Shown in pieces: positions 26,431 to 33,920 of a DNA stretch of 64,000 nucleotides (positions are counted from its first letter, which is position 1; every line of letters begins with the position of its first letter). This DNA is from Streptomyces sp. NBC_01276 (GTDB lineage Bacteria > Actinomycetota > Actinomycetes > Streptomycetales > Streptomycetaceae). Both the position numbers and the translations under genes were made by a program. Below the pieces are notes generated by a model that saw nothing but the letters and a program-made list of their open reading frames with translations, was not told where the DNA came from and searched no databases. The stretch covers positions 5,268,501 through 5,332,500 of the forward strand of contig NZ_CP108442.1 in assembly GCF_041435355.1 (NCBI RefSeq). Reading direction: 5' to 3'.

Positions 26431-27086
26431 CCAAGGGCAACAGCACCAAGATCACCGACGAGCTCTACGCGTACGTCCTCGCGCACAACCCCCCGCTGGA
26501 CGCGGTCCAGCGGGGGCTGGTCGCGACCACCTGGGAGAAGTTCCCGGACTCGGCCGGCATGCAGTCGGCGGAGGAACAGGGACCGCTGCTGGCCTTCCTG
26601 GTCAGGCTCACCGGCGCCCGCCACGTCGTGGAGGTCGGCACCTTCACCGGCTTCTCCGCCCTGTCCATGGCCCAGGCCCTCCCGGCCGACGGCCGCCTGA
26701 TCGCCTGCGACGTGTCGCAGGAGTGGACGGCGTACGGCCGCGAGGCCTGGGAGGCGGCAGGCGTCGCCGACCGCATCGACCTGCGCATCGCCCCGGCCCT
26801 GGACACGTTGCGCGCGATGCCCGAGGAGCCGCACATCGACATGGCGTACGTGGACGCGGACAAGCAGAACCAGATCCTCTACTGGGAGGAGCTCGTGCCG
26901 CGGCTGCGCCCGGGCGGGCTGATCGTCACGGACAACACGCTCTTCCACGGGACGGTCCTGGACACGTCGCCGACCGGCAGGGGGGCGAGCGTCCGTGCGT
27001 TCAACGAACACGTCGCGGCGGACACCCGGATGGAGTCCGTCCTGCTGGCGATCTCGGACGGCCTGACCCTGTCGCGCAAGCGCTAG
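26427..27086 (+). CDS. SAM-dependent O-methyltransferase, class I (family 3)
   Basis: A 219-residue methyltransferase of the catechol/caffeoyl-CoA type. SAM binding is seen in VVEVGTFTGFSALSMA; the metal and catalytic segments are MAYVDADKQN and IVTDNTLFHG. It overlaps the HAD gene by ATGA, so it is a translationally coupled last member of the ter operon. It may methylate the pathway product, but this family is also a common free-standing gene. The acceptor is unknown. Confidence 0.9.
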   Translation: MTKGNSTKITDELYAYVLAHNPPLDAVQRGLVATTWEKFPDSAGMQSAEEQGPLLAFLVRLTGARHVVEVGTFTGFSALSMAQALPADGRLIACDVSQEWTAYGREAWEAAGVADRIDLRIAPALDTLRAMPEEPHIDMAYVDADKQNQILYWEELVPRLRPGGLIVTDNTLFHGTVLDTSPTGRGASVRAFNEHVAADTRMESVLLAISDGLTLSRKR

Positions 27087-27144
27087 GCCGTCTGGCCGAC
27101 GCCTATGTCGCCTATGTCGGCTATATCGGCGCCGACGCCCCGGA

Positions 27145-27369
27145 TCAGCCGCAACCCCCGCCACCGCAGCAGCCGCCGCCACCGCCCATCGCCGGCGCGG
27201 GGGCGGGTGCGGCAGCGCCGCGCGTCCCGCCGACCGCGACGGCGGAGAGCAGCTTGACGGTGTCGGCGTGGCCGGCCGGGCAGTCGGCGGGAGCGGAGGA
27301 CTCGGCCATCGGCCGGCTGACCTCAAAGGTGTCGTCGCAGGTCCGGCAGCGGAATTCGTAACGAGGCAT
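27145..27369 (-). CDS. FmdB-type zinc ribbon protein
   Basis: A 74-residue protein. It begins MPRYEFRCRTCDDTFEV, and a second Cys-containing knuckle (ADCPAGHADTVKLL) completes a single zinc ribbon, as in the FmdB regulatory family. The C-terminus is low-complexity Ala/Pro then Gly/Cys (GGGGGCCGGGGCG), which may bind metal. Role unknown; often linked to stress or amidase regulation. I start it at ATG 27369; an ATG two codons upstream is possible. Confidence 0.85.
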   Translation of the reverse strand: MPRYEFRCRTCDDTFEVSRPMAESSAPADCPAGHADTVKLLSAVAVGGTRGAAAPAPAPAMGGGGGCCGGGGCG

Positions 27370-27378
27370 GCGCACAGG

Positions 27379-28095
27379 CTACGCAGCGCCGCGCTCCCCG
27401 TGAAGCGGCGCCGCCGCGGTCCGGTGTTCCCGGGCCACCTGGTCGGGGTGGCGGGCCCGCCAGTACGGGTTGTCGTGCGGCAGGGCGCTGCCCACCCGCC
27501 CGTACATCCCGAACCACATCAGCATCACGCCGACGACGAAGCTGAACAGCACGTTCGGAATCCGGAAGGCGAGGAAGTTCAGCCCCGTGTCGAGCAGGGC
27601 GAGGTTCACGAAGCCGCTGGCGATGAACGCCAGCCCGAGCCCGATGTTCAGGGTGGAGGCGAAGGTCCCGCCGATCACCATGCCGACGAAGAGCAGCACC
27701 CCGATGCAGATCGACAGGATGCTCAGCGCGCCGTTGGTGTTGAGCGCGAGCACCGTGTCGCCGCCGGTGTCGAAGAAACCGATGTGGTGGGTGAGTCCGA
27801 GGATCCCGAAGGCGACGAGCAGCAGTCCCGTCAGACCGGCGCCGACCCGGTAGATCTGGCTGAGCTTGTGGTCGGCGGGCAGGTGATCGTCGAGCTTGGC
27901 GTTGACGGGGTGCAGGAGGCGGTGCATCAGGTGGGAGTGCTGTGGCTGGTGGGTCTCGTACGGCTCGTGGGGCACGTAGGGCGCGTAGTTCTCGTGCGCC
28001 TCGTGACACCCGTAGACCGCATGGGGACGGTACGACTCATAGGGCGCCGGCGACTCATGGGCCGTACGAGGCCGGTGGGACGTGTGGGCAGCCAT
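27379..28095 (-). CDS. DUF4383 membrane protein
   Basis: A 238-residue protein. The N-terminal ~65 residues are His/Tyr/Pro-rich repeats (PYESYRPHAVYGCHEAHENYAP) with metal-binding potential. Four hydrophobic helices follow (about residues 83-215), with the DUF4383 pattern of Gly-rich helices and NPYWR near the end. Function unknown; the family is widespread in actinobacteria. It lies 9 bp upstream of the FmdB gene on the same strand, so they are probably co-transcribed. Confidence 0.83.
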   Translation of the reverse strand: MAAHTSHRPRTAHESPAPYESYRPHAVYGCHEAHENYAPYVPHEPYETHQPQHSHLMHRLLHPVNAKLDDHLPADHKLSQIYRVGAGLTGLLLVAFGILGLTHHIGFFDTGGDTVLALNTNGALSILSICIGVLLFVGMVIGGTFASTLNIGLGLAFIASGFVNLALLDTGLNFLAFRIPNVLFSFVVGVMLMWFGMYGRVGSALPHDNPYWRARHPDQVAREHRTAAAPLHGERGAA

Positions 28096-28188
28096 CTCGC
28101 CCTCCTCTACTCCACCCCCCGCACCTCCAGCATCCGCCGCCGAGGCCCCCCGGACAACCCGTGGCCGGCCGGGGGCGGCCGCGGGGTG

Positions 28189-29433
28189 TCAGCTTTGGCC
28201 GCGCTCCGCCCGGATGCCGTTGACCACCCGGGTCACGGAGCCCCGTACGTCCTCCATCTCCAGCAGGAACGCCCAGTAGTCCGGGTGCCGCCCCTCCAGC
28301 CCCGCCAGGGCCCGCTCCACCCGTGCCACCGACTCGTCCAGCGGGCGCGCGTGCCGCGGATCGGGCACGCTCCGGCCCGTCATCGCCAGCCGTTGCGCGT
28401 CCCGGATCGCGAACCGGGTCCGCTCCACCTCGGCCTTCGGATCCCGCGCCACCGCCTCCAGCCGCGTGAGCCGGTCCTGCGCGGCCGACACCGCCTCGTC
28501 GGTCGCGTCCAGCGAGGCCCGGACCTCCTCCAGGAGCGTCCCTACGTCGGCCCAGCGCTGTTCCTCCCGCGCCCGGCCGGCCTCCCCGAGCCGGTCCTCC
28601 GCCCGCGCGACGTCCCGTACCGCCTGGTCGGGGACGTGCTGGAGGTCCTGCCAGCACGCCGCGCTGAACCGGCGCCTCAGCTCGCTGAGCACCGGATCCA
28701 CGCGGTCCGCCCTGTTGCGCAGTGCCTGCGCCCGGGTCCGCAGGCTCACCAGCCGCCGGTCGACCTCCGCGGCCCGCTCCGGCAGCCGCGCCGCCTCGGC
28801 CCGTACCGCTTCGGCGTCCCGCAGGATCCGGTCGGCGCGCTGCACGGTCGCCTGGACCCCGTGGAGGGCCGCGCCCTGGTTCAGCTTGGTCAGCTCGGGC
28901 CCCAGCGCGGCCAGCCGGCCCGCCAGCTCGTCGGCCCGTATCCCCTTGGCCCGCGTCGCGTCGAGCGCGTCACTCGCCGCCAGCAGCGCGGCCTTCGCCC
29001 GCTCCCGGGCGGGCGCGACCCTCGCCAGCTGCGTCTCCGCCTTGTCCAGCAGCGGCTGCAGCCCCTGGGCGAACCGCTCCAGCTCCCCCTTGACCCGCAC
29101 CAGCTCCTCACGGGCCCGGGTCAGCTGCTCCCGTGCCTGCGAGGCGACCGAGCCCTCCAGATCGACCCGGTCCAGGTCGTGCGCGTCGACCGCCTCGATG
29201 TACACGTGGCTCACCTGGTCGATGCGCTGCCCCAGCGCCACGAACCCCTCCGCGGCCCGCCGGGCCTCGGGCGACCCGTCCGCGGCGGCGATGGTCTCCA
29301 TGGAGATCCGCAAATCCCGCTGCGCGGTGTCCAGCTCGTAGAACGCGGCCGCGGCGGCATCCTTCGCCGCCTGCGCATCCGCCCGCCGACTCTCGTCCCG
29401 CCCGCCGAACCACCGCCGGGATGCCGTCGTCAC
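28189..29433 (-). CDS. Long coiled-coil protein of unknown function
   Basis: A 414-residue, almost entirely helical protein rich in Ala, Arg, Glu and Leu heptads (for example EQLTRAREELVRVKGELERFAQ). There is no signal peptide or membrane segment, so it is cytosolic and elongated. The start at GTG 29433 (MTTASRRWFGGRDESRR) is supported by GAGAGGG; the open frame upstream covers the tRNA gene and is not coding. Widely seen in Streptomyces next to tRNA-Val, without known role. Confidence 0.8.
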   Translation of the reverse strand: MTTASRRWFGGRDESRRADAQAAKDAAAAAFYELDTAQRDLRISMETIAAADGSPEARRAAEGFVALGQRIDQVSHVYIEAVDAHDLDRVDLEGSVASQAREQLTRAREELVRVKGELERFAQGLQPLLDKAETQLARVAPARERAKAALLAASDALDATRAKGIRADELAGRLAALGPELTKLNQGAALHGVQATVQRADRILRDAEAVRAEAARLPERAAEVDRRLVSLRTRAQALRNRADRVDPVLSELRRRFSAACWQDLQHVPDQAVRDVARAEDRLGEAGRAREEQRWADVGTLLEEVRASLDATDEAVSAAQDRLTRLEAVARDPKAEVERTRFAIRDAQRLAMTGRSVPDPRHARPLDESVARVERALAGLEGRHPDYWAFLLEMEDVRGSVTRVVNGIRAERGQS

Positions 29434-29538
29434 AATCCCTCTCCCGTGCCGCGTCCGCCGTGCCCCGGTCCATTCTCCCCCACGGGAACGGGTTTGCGTG
29501 GGGGGTGCGCCCTCCATGTAGGCTGTCCACTCGTCCAC

Positions 29539-29613
29539 GGGTGCGTAGCTCAGGGGTAGAGCGCTGCTCTTACAAAGCAGATGTCGGCGGTTCGAAACCG
29601 TCCGCGCCCACCA
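29539..29613 (+). tRNA. tRNA-Val (anticodon UAC)
   Basis: A 75-nt cloverleaf. The acceptor stem GGGTGCG pairs with CGCGCCC (one T-G wobble), the D arm is GCTCAGGGGTAGAGC, the anticodon stem CTGCT/AGCAG carries loop CTTACAA (anticodon TAC), and the T arm is GGCGG-TTCGAAA-CCGTC. The discriminator A and an encoded CCA follow. Confidence 0.95.
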
Positions 29614-29620
29614 GTGCAGA

Positions 29621-29648
29621 GGCCCCCAACCGATCACGGTTGGGGGCC
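29621..29648 (+). terminator. Terminator after tRNA-Val
   Basis: A perfect 12-bp stem (29621-29632 with 29637-29648), loop ATCA, followed by TTT, 7 bp after the CCA end. Confidence 0.85.
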
Positions 29649-29687
29649 TTTGGCGTTGTTCCTGGCGGGAATGCGTCCGGCGGTGTT

Positions 29688-30101
29688 TCAGGGGTGGCGG
29701 TCTTTCGCTCGGGTGGGCTTGTGCTTCGCGGCGGCGAGCGCGAGCGCGAGGGTGCCGGTGGCGGCCAGGCTTGCGAGCGTGATCAGGGAGACTCCGATCA
29801 TGAAGAGTCCGCTCCCGTCGTCCGACCAGTCGTAGTAGGAGGCGAGGGTCAGCCCGGCCGTGGTGCCGAGGGTGGCCGCCGCCGTGTGGCCCCGGGACGC
29901 CGCCCAGTAGGCCAGGGCCAGTACGGTCAGTCCGAGTCCGATCACCTGCCACGCCTGGTAGGGGCCGGTCTCCGAGCCGTCGGGGTGTACGTCGCGGTGC
30001 TGGTCCCAGCCGAGCCAGGCGGCCCAGGCCGCTGTGGTCGCCCCGGCAAGCAGGGGGATCGACAGCCAGTGGAGAACGGGTGTCTGCGGTCCTTTGCGCA
30101 T
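29688..30101 (-). CDS. Small integral membrane protein, unknown
   Basis: A 137-residue protein with four predicted transmembrane helices (about 12-30, 48-66, 72-88 and 98-125). There is a His/Asp-containing loop between helices 1 and 2 (WDQHRDVHPDGSETG) and a basic tail. I do not recognise the family. Codon use is typical of the surrounding genes, so it is probably real. Confidence 0.65.
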   Translation of the reverse strand: MRKGPQTPVLHWLSIPLLAGATTAAWAAWLGWDQHRDVHPDGSETGPYQAWQVIGLGLTVLALAYWAASRGHTAAATLGTTAGLTLASYYDWSDDGSGLFMIGVSLITLASLAATGTLALALAAAKHKPTRAKDRHP

Positions 30102-30177
30102 GGCCCCACTGTTCCCGTCCTCGTGAGCGGGCGTCAGGGTGCGGGTACTCAGTCCGAGTTGAGTGGGCGTACCCAGG

Positions 30178-30207
30178 AAGCCCCCCGCCGTCCGTGGCGG
30201 GGGGCTT
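30178..30207. terminator. Strong bidirectional hairpin
   Basis: A perfect 12-bp stem, AAGCCCCCCGCC (30178-30189) with 30196-30207, loop GTCCGT, T-rich after. It lies downstream of the bL37 gene (minus strand), which it probably terminates. Confidence 0.75.
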
Positions 30208-30255
30208 TGGGTTTCGTGCGGCCGGCCCGGGTGGGGCCACGGGCTTGTTCAGGGG

Positions 30256-30330
30256 TCAGGCGTTGGGGCGCTTGCCGTGGTTGGCCTTCTTCTTCTTGCG
30301 GGCGCGGCGCTTGTTTCCTCGCTTGGCCAT
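30256..30330 (-). CDS. 50S ribosomal protein bL37 (24 residues)
   Basis: A very short, extremely basic protein starting MAKRGNKRRARKKKK and ending NHGKRPNA, with 13 Lys/Arg in 24 residues. It matches bL37, the tiny actinobacterial large-subunit protein first seen in mycobacterial ribosome structures (MAKRGRKKRSRRKK...NHGKRPN). GGGAG upstream of the ATG supports it, and the hairpin 49 bp beyond the stop is a natural terminator. Too short for standard ORF thresholds, so easily missed. Confidence 0.9.
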   Translation of the reverse strand: MAKRGNKRRARKKKKANHGKRPNA

Positions 30331-30432
30331 GGTGTCTCCCTCATCCCCCGGTACGGACATTTCGGGCGTTCGCCAGTCTAGGTCCCGGGTGGGTTTCCCG
30401 CACGGTGGGGAGGGGATCTCATCGCGGGGGTG

Positions 30433-31104
30433 ATGGGCGTGGCAGGGGCCGAGGAGTGGGTCTGGGGGGTCGGGATCGTGGTGGTGGGCTTCGGGGCCGG
30501 GTGGGGGGAGTGGCGGCGGACCCGGGGGTTCGAGGCGCGGCGGGACGCGGAGCGGGCGCGGCTGCTCGCGGGGCTGGGCGCCGCCGGATCCGGGGCCGGT
30601 GAGGGGGGTGGTGAGGGGGACGGCCAGGGGGACCCCAGGCTCGTGGACGCCGGGCGGGGCGGGGCGGCCGAGCCGGGGGACCGGCGCGACGACTTCACCC
30701 CGATCCTCGTCGAGTACTACGCCTACGGGCTCGCGCAGGCCCGCAGCAGTTTCGTGACCAGCCAGCGGTTCGCGGGCATCGGTGCGGCCGTGCTGCTGTT
30801 CGGGGTCGGGCTCGCCGTGTGGAAGGCGGAGAGCGCCGGGGACGCGTACATCGGGGTGGTGACCAGCTCCGTCGGCCTGGTCGTCACCCTCGTCGGCCAG
30901 CTGTTCCACCGGCGGGCCGATCTCGCCCTGCGGCACATGGCCGCGCAGAGCGCCGCCCTGCGCGAGGACCGGCGGGCGGCCGAGAGCACGCGGCGGGCGA
31001 TCGGCCTGCTGGAGGAGGTCGCCGACCCTGCGCTGCGGGGCCGGCTCCAGGCCGGGCTGATCATGAAACTTTCCGGGGCCGAGCTGCCGCCTTCCGCGCC
31101 ATAG
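30433..31104 (+). CDS. TRADD-N-associated membrane domain protein
   Basis: A 223-residue protein. An N-terminal hydrophobic segment (~8-25) is followed by a Gly/Asp-rich linker, then the core LVEYYAYGLAQARSSF, two adjacent transmembrane helices (IGAAVLLFGVGLAVW; VVTSSVGLVVTLVGQLFHRRAD) and a helical tail beginning ALRHMAAQSAALREDRRAAES. The core matches the two-helix membrane domain reported next to TRADD-N modules in bacterial conflict systems. No effector domain is present here, so the role is open. The ATG at 30433 is chosen. Confidence 0.7.
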   Translation: MGVAGAEEWVWGVGIVVVGFGAGWGEWRRTRGFEARRDAERARLLAGLGAAGSGAGEGGGEGDGQGDPRLVDAGRGGAAEPGDRRDDFTPILVEYYAYGLAQARSSFVTSQRFAGIGAAVLLFGVGLAVWKAESAGDAYIGVVTSSVGLVVTLVGQLFHRRADLALRHMAAQSAALREDRRAAESTRRAIGLLEEVADPALRGRLQAGLIMKLSGAELPPSAP

Positions 31105-31111
31105 TGGAGGT

Positions 31112-31336
31112 ATGTGCCGCTCCATTAAGACCCTGCGCCCGCCCGCCATCCCCGAGAAGGCCACCGAGGAGGAGATCCGCGCCGCCGCGCTCCAGTACGT
31201 ACGGAAGGTGTCCGGATTCCGGGCCCCCGCCGCGCACAACCGGGAGGTGTTCGACGCGGCCGTGGACGCCGTCGCGGAGGCGACCAGGCTGCTGCTCGAC
31301 GGGGTACAGGTGCGCGGACAGTCCGCCACGGTGTAG
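31112..31336 (+). CDS. DUF2277 family protein
   Basis: A 74-residue protein starting MCRSIKTLRPPAIPEKATEEEIRAAALQYVRKVSGF (read in sections), the full DUF2277 pattern. Many members carry Cys2 and are small DNA- or metal-linked proteins of unknown role. A CATAGT/TAGTGG box ends 5-7 bp before the ATG, and a GGAGG lies just 1 bp from it, too near for a normal ribosome site, so a leaderless message is plausible. Confidence 0.88.
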   Translation: MCRSIKTLRPPAIPEKATEEEIRAAALQYVRKVSGFRAPAAHNREVFDAAVDAVAEATRLLLDGVQVRGQSATV

Positions 31337-31389
31337 GCGTCGGGGGCCGGCGCGGCGCGCGGCGGGACGTCGGTCGGCCGGTCAGCCTG

Positions 31390-31884
31390 TCAGCCGGTCC
31401 GGGGCATGCGCCGGCGCAGGATCCAGATACCGGCGCCGAGCGCGCCGGCCGCGAGGGTGCCGCCCAGGGCGACCTGCCCCGTGCTCATCGAATCGACGCT
31501 CCCGCCGAGTCCGCCGCGCGCGGCCCCCGGTGCGACCTGGAGGGTGACGGTGACGCGGCGGCCGCCCGTGCCGCCGCACTCGAAGGTGACGGGGTGGGCG
31601 CCGGTGGGGGCGTCGCGGTAGACGGTGGCGGCGCCGAACAGGTTGGTCGCCTCCAGGTTGCCCGGGGTCAGCGAGACCTCGCCGAACGCCCGGGAGGTGG
31701 CCCGGCCGGTCTTGGTGCCGCAGCCCTCGACGTTGAGGCTGACGCGCCCGCCCGGGGCGACGGTCCCGGGGGAGACGGTGGCGGAGGGGGCGGCGGAGAC
31801 GGGAACGACGGGTGTGACGGCAGCGACGGCGAGTGTCGCGACCGCGACTCCCGCCAGGCGGTACCGGATGCGTGTGGGGGACAT
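31390..31884 (-). CDS. Secreted, C-terminally anchored cell-surface protein
   Basis: A 164-residue exported protein: signal peptide (residues 1-32, ending PVSAAP), one beta-rich domain of ~95 residues with a Cys pair (EGCGTKTG...FECGG), then a C-terminal membrane helix (ALGGTLAAGALGAGIWIL) and basic tail RRRMPRTG. There is no LPxTG, so it is membrane- rather than sortase-anchored. Ligand and role unknown. Confidence 0.75.
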   Translation of the reverse strand: MSPTRIRYRLAGVAVATLAVAAVTPVVPVSAAPSATVSPGTVAPGGRVSLNVEGCGTKTGRATSRAFGEVSLTPGNLEATNLFGAATVYRDAPTGAHPVTFECGGTGGRRVTVTLQVAPGAARGGLGGSVDSMSTGQVALGGTLAAGALGAGIWILRRRMPRTG

Positions 31885-32034
31885 GGAGAGAACTCCTCGG
31901 GCTCCTCGAAACGGCGCGGCCAGGGCACGGACGTGACGCGGAATCGGATGCGCGCCGTGCTCTGGACGCTAGAAGCCCCGCCGGGACGCGGCGATCGCTG
32001 CAGGGTGAACGGGTGACCGACTGCCCCGCCCGGC

Positions 32035-33063
32035 CTACGCGTCCAGGTGAAGGGGCAGACCGAAGAGGGGGAACAGCCGCTCGGTGTCGCGGAAGACGCT
32101 GATGTCGGTGACCGCGTCCCCCGACACTTCGACGACCTGGAGCGCCCAGGGGTCGAAGCCCGTGCCGTCGGCCCGGCGCCGGTACTGGCCGAAGGCGGGC
32201 GAACCGTTCGCCGTGGTCGGGACCAGCCGGGACCCCCGGCAGCCGACGGCGGGACCGGTCAGCCACGCCCGGATCTCGGCGGAGCCCCGCATCCACAGGG
32301 TGTGGGGGGCCAGGGACAGCGTGGCGTCCACGTGCAGCAGCATGGAGAGGGCCTCCATGTCGAAGCCGGAGAACGCGGCGGCGTACCGGTCGGCGAGGGC
32401 CCGCCGGGTGGCTTCGCCGACCGCTGCGACCGGTGCGCCGGTTGCGGTCGGGGCGCCGCCCGCGCCTTCGCGGCGCCGGGCGGCGAGCACCGCCCGAGCC
32501 CGCTGCAGCGCGCTGTTCACGGAGGCGACGGTGGAGCCCTGGACGTCGGCGACCTCCTGCGCCGAGAAGCCGAGGACCTCGCGCAGGAGCAGGACGGCGC
32601 GCTGCCGGGGCGCCAGGTGCTGCAACGCCGCTACGAAGGCCAGCCGGACGGACTCGCCCGTCTCGGCCGCCTCCGCCGGGTCGACGGCCACGGCCCCGGG
32701 GCCGGCGGGGAAGGGCTCGATCCACGCGGAGGCGTCCAGCGCGGCGCCCGGCGAGGTGGCGCCGACGGCCGGGCCGAAGAGGTCCATCGGGCGAGCCCGG
32801 CGTTCGCGGCCGGCCAGCGCGTCCAGACAGACGTTCGTGGCGATGCGGTAGAGCCACGTCCGCAACGAGGCGCGGCCGTCGAACCGGTCGGCGCCGCGCC
32901 AGGCGCGGACCATGGTCTCCTGCGCGGCGTCTTCCGCCTCGAACACCGACCCCAGCATCCGGTAGCAGTAGCCGGTCAGTTCCCGACGGTGCCCTTCGAG
33001 CCGGGCCGTCACCGCCTCGTGGCCGGGTGGGGTGCCGGTTCCGGGAACGTCCGGGTCCGTCAT
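32035..33063 (-). CDS. ECF sigma factor with SnoaL-like C-terminal domain (SigG/SigJ type)
   Basis: A 342-residue sigma-70 family protein. Region 2 reads YCYRMLGSVFEAEDAAQETMVRAWR then LRTWLYRIATNVCLDAL; region 4 reads LAPRQRAVLLLREVLGFSAQEVADVQGSTVASVNSALQRAR. The last ~125 residues form an NTF2/SnoaL-like domain (RYAAAFSGFDMEALSMLLHVDATL), which in such ECF groups replaces an anti-sigma factor and tunes activity. No anti-sigma gene is adjacent. It lies 9 bp downstream of the DedA gene on the same strand, so co-transcription is likely. Confidence 0.88.
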   Translation of the reverse strand: MTDPDVPGTGTPPGHEAVTARLEGHRRELTGYCYRMLGSVFEAEDAAQETMVRAWRGADRFDGRASLRTWLYRIATNVCLDALAGRERRARPMDLFGPAVGATSPGAALDASAWIEPFPAGPGAVAVDPAEAAETGESVRLAFVAALQHLAPRQRAVLLLREVLGFSAQEVADVQGSTVASVNSALQRARAVLAARRREGAGGAPTATGAPVAAVGEATRRALADRYAAAFSGFDMEALSMLLHVDATLSLAPHTLWMRGSAEIRAWLTGPAVGCRGSRLVPTTANGSPAFGQYRRRADGTGFDPWALQVVEVSGDAVTDISVFRDTERLFPLFGLPLHLDA

Positions 33064-33072
33064 GCGTGTCTC

Positions 33073-33750
33073 CTACGTCGCGGGCGCCGTGGCCTCGGGT
33101 GGCCGGCGGACGAGAAAGGCGGCCAGGGAGCCCGCCGCGAACAGGGCGATCAGGGAGACCGCCGTACCGAGCCAGGTGGTGCCCAGCCACTGGGTGCCGA
33201 AGTAGCCCAGCGACACGCTGTAGCCCGCCCAGGTCATGCCCGCCAGCACCGACCAGGGCAGGAACTCCGTCACCTTGCGCTGGGTCCGGCCCGCCCCCAG
33301 CGAGACCACCGAGCGGCCGGCGGGTGCGAAGCGGGCGATCACCACCAGGGCGCCGCCGCCCCGGGCCAGGGCCGTACCCAGGCGTTCCTGAGCCCGGGTC
33401 AGTCGGCGGGAGCGGGCGATGGCCCGGTCCAGGCGGGCCCCGCCGAGCCGGGCCAGCCGGTACGCCGCCAGGTCGCCCAGGACCGAGGCCGTCGTGGCGA
33501 TGACCAGCAGGGCCATGATGTCGGGCACCCGGGGCGGAGGACCGGCGGCCGCCGCCGCTGCCGCGGCCGTGATCACCAGCACCCCGCTCGGCAGCACCGG
33601 CAGGAACACGTCGAGCACGATGGACACCGCGACCACGACGTAGATCCATGGGCTTGAGGTCAACGACCCCAGCGTTTCGAGCACAGCGGGACTCCCCAGT
33701 CCGAAGCGCCGCGTCGTCGCGGGGAGCGGCAGGGGCGGCTTGACAGCCAT
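33073..33750 (-). CDS. DedA family membrane protein
   Basis: A 225-residue membrane protein. It has the DedA features: an amphipathic re-entrant helix with FLPVLPSGVLVI, the GDLAAYRLARLGG segment, and the conserved R(F)APAGRSVVSLGAG motif. DedA proteins are thought to flip lipids or carry proton-coupled transport. It precedes the ECF sigma gene by 9 bp. Confidence 0.88.
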   Translation of the reverse strand: MAVKPPLPLPATTRRFGLGSPAVLETLGSLTSSPWIYVVVAVSIVLDVFLPVLPSGVLVITAAAAAAAAGPPPRVPDIMALLVIATTASVLGDLAAYRLARLGGARLDRAIARSRRLTRAQERLGTALARGGGALVVIARFAPAGRSVVSLGAGRTQRKVTEFLPWSVLAGMTWAGYSVSLGYFGTQWLGTTWLGTAVSLIALFAAGSLAAFLVRRPPEATAPAT

Positions 33751-33920
33751 ACAGCGTACGCCCGGCGGGGGGCCGGACGAGCCCGGGGGCCACCGCGTCC
33801 GTCAGGTCCGCCACCGCACGGCGGGGTCCGCCACCAGGTCTGCCATCAGAGCCTTTCGACTGATCAGGGCCGTCAGAGCCGTCAGAGCCGTCCGGGCCAC
33901 CGGGTCCGTCGGCCGGGCCA

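Noticed and set aside
33840..33900. Short GCCGTCAGA repeats as an operator
   Set aside because: Only two full 9-bp copies in GC-rich intergenic DNA; too weak to report as a feature.
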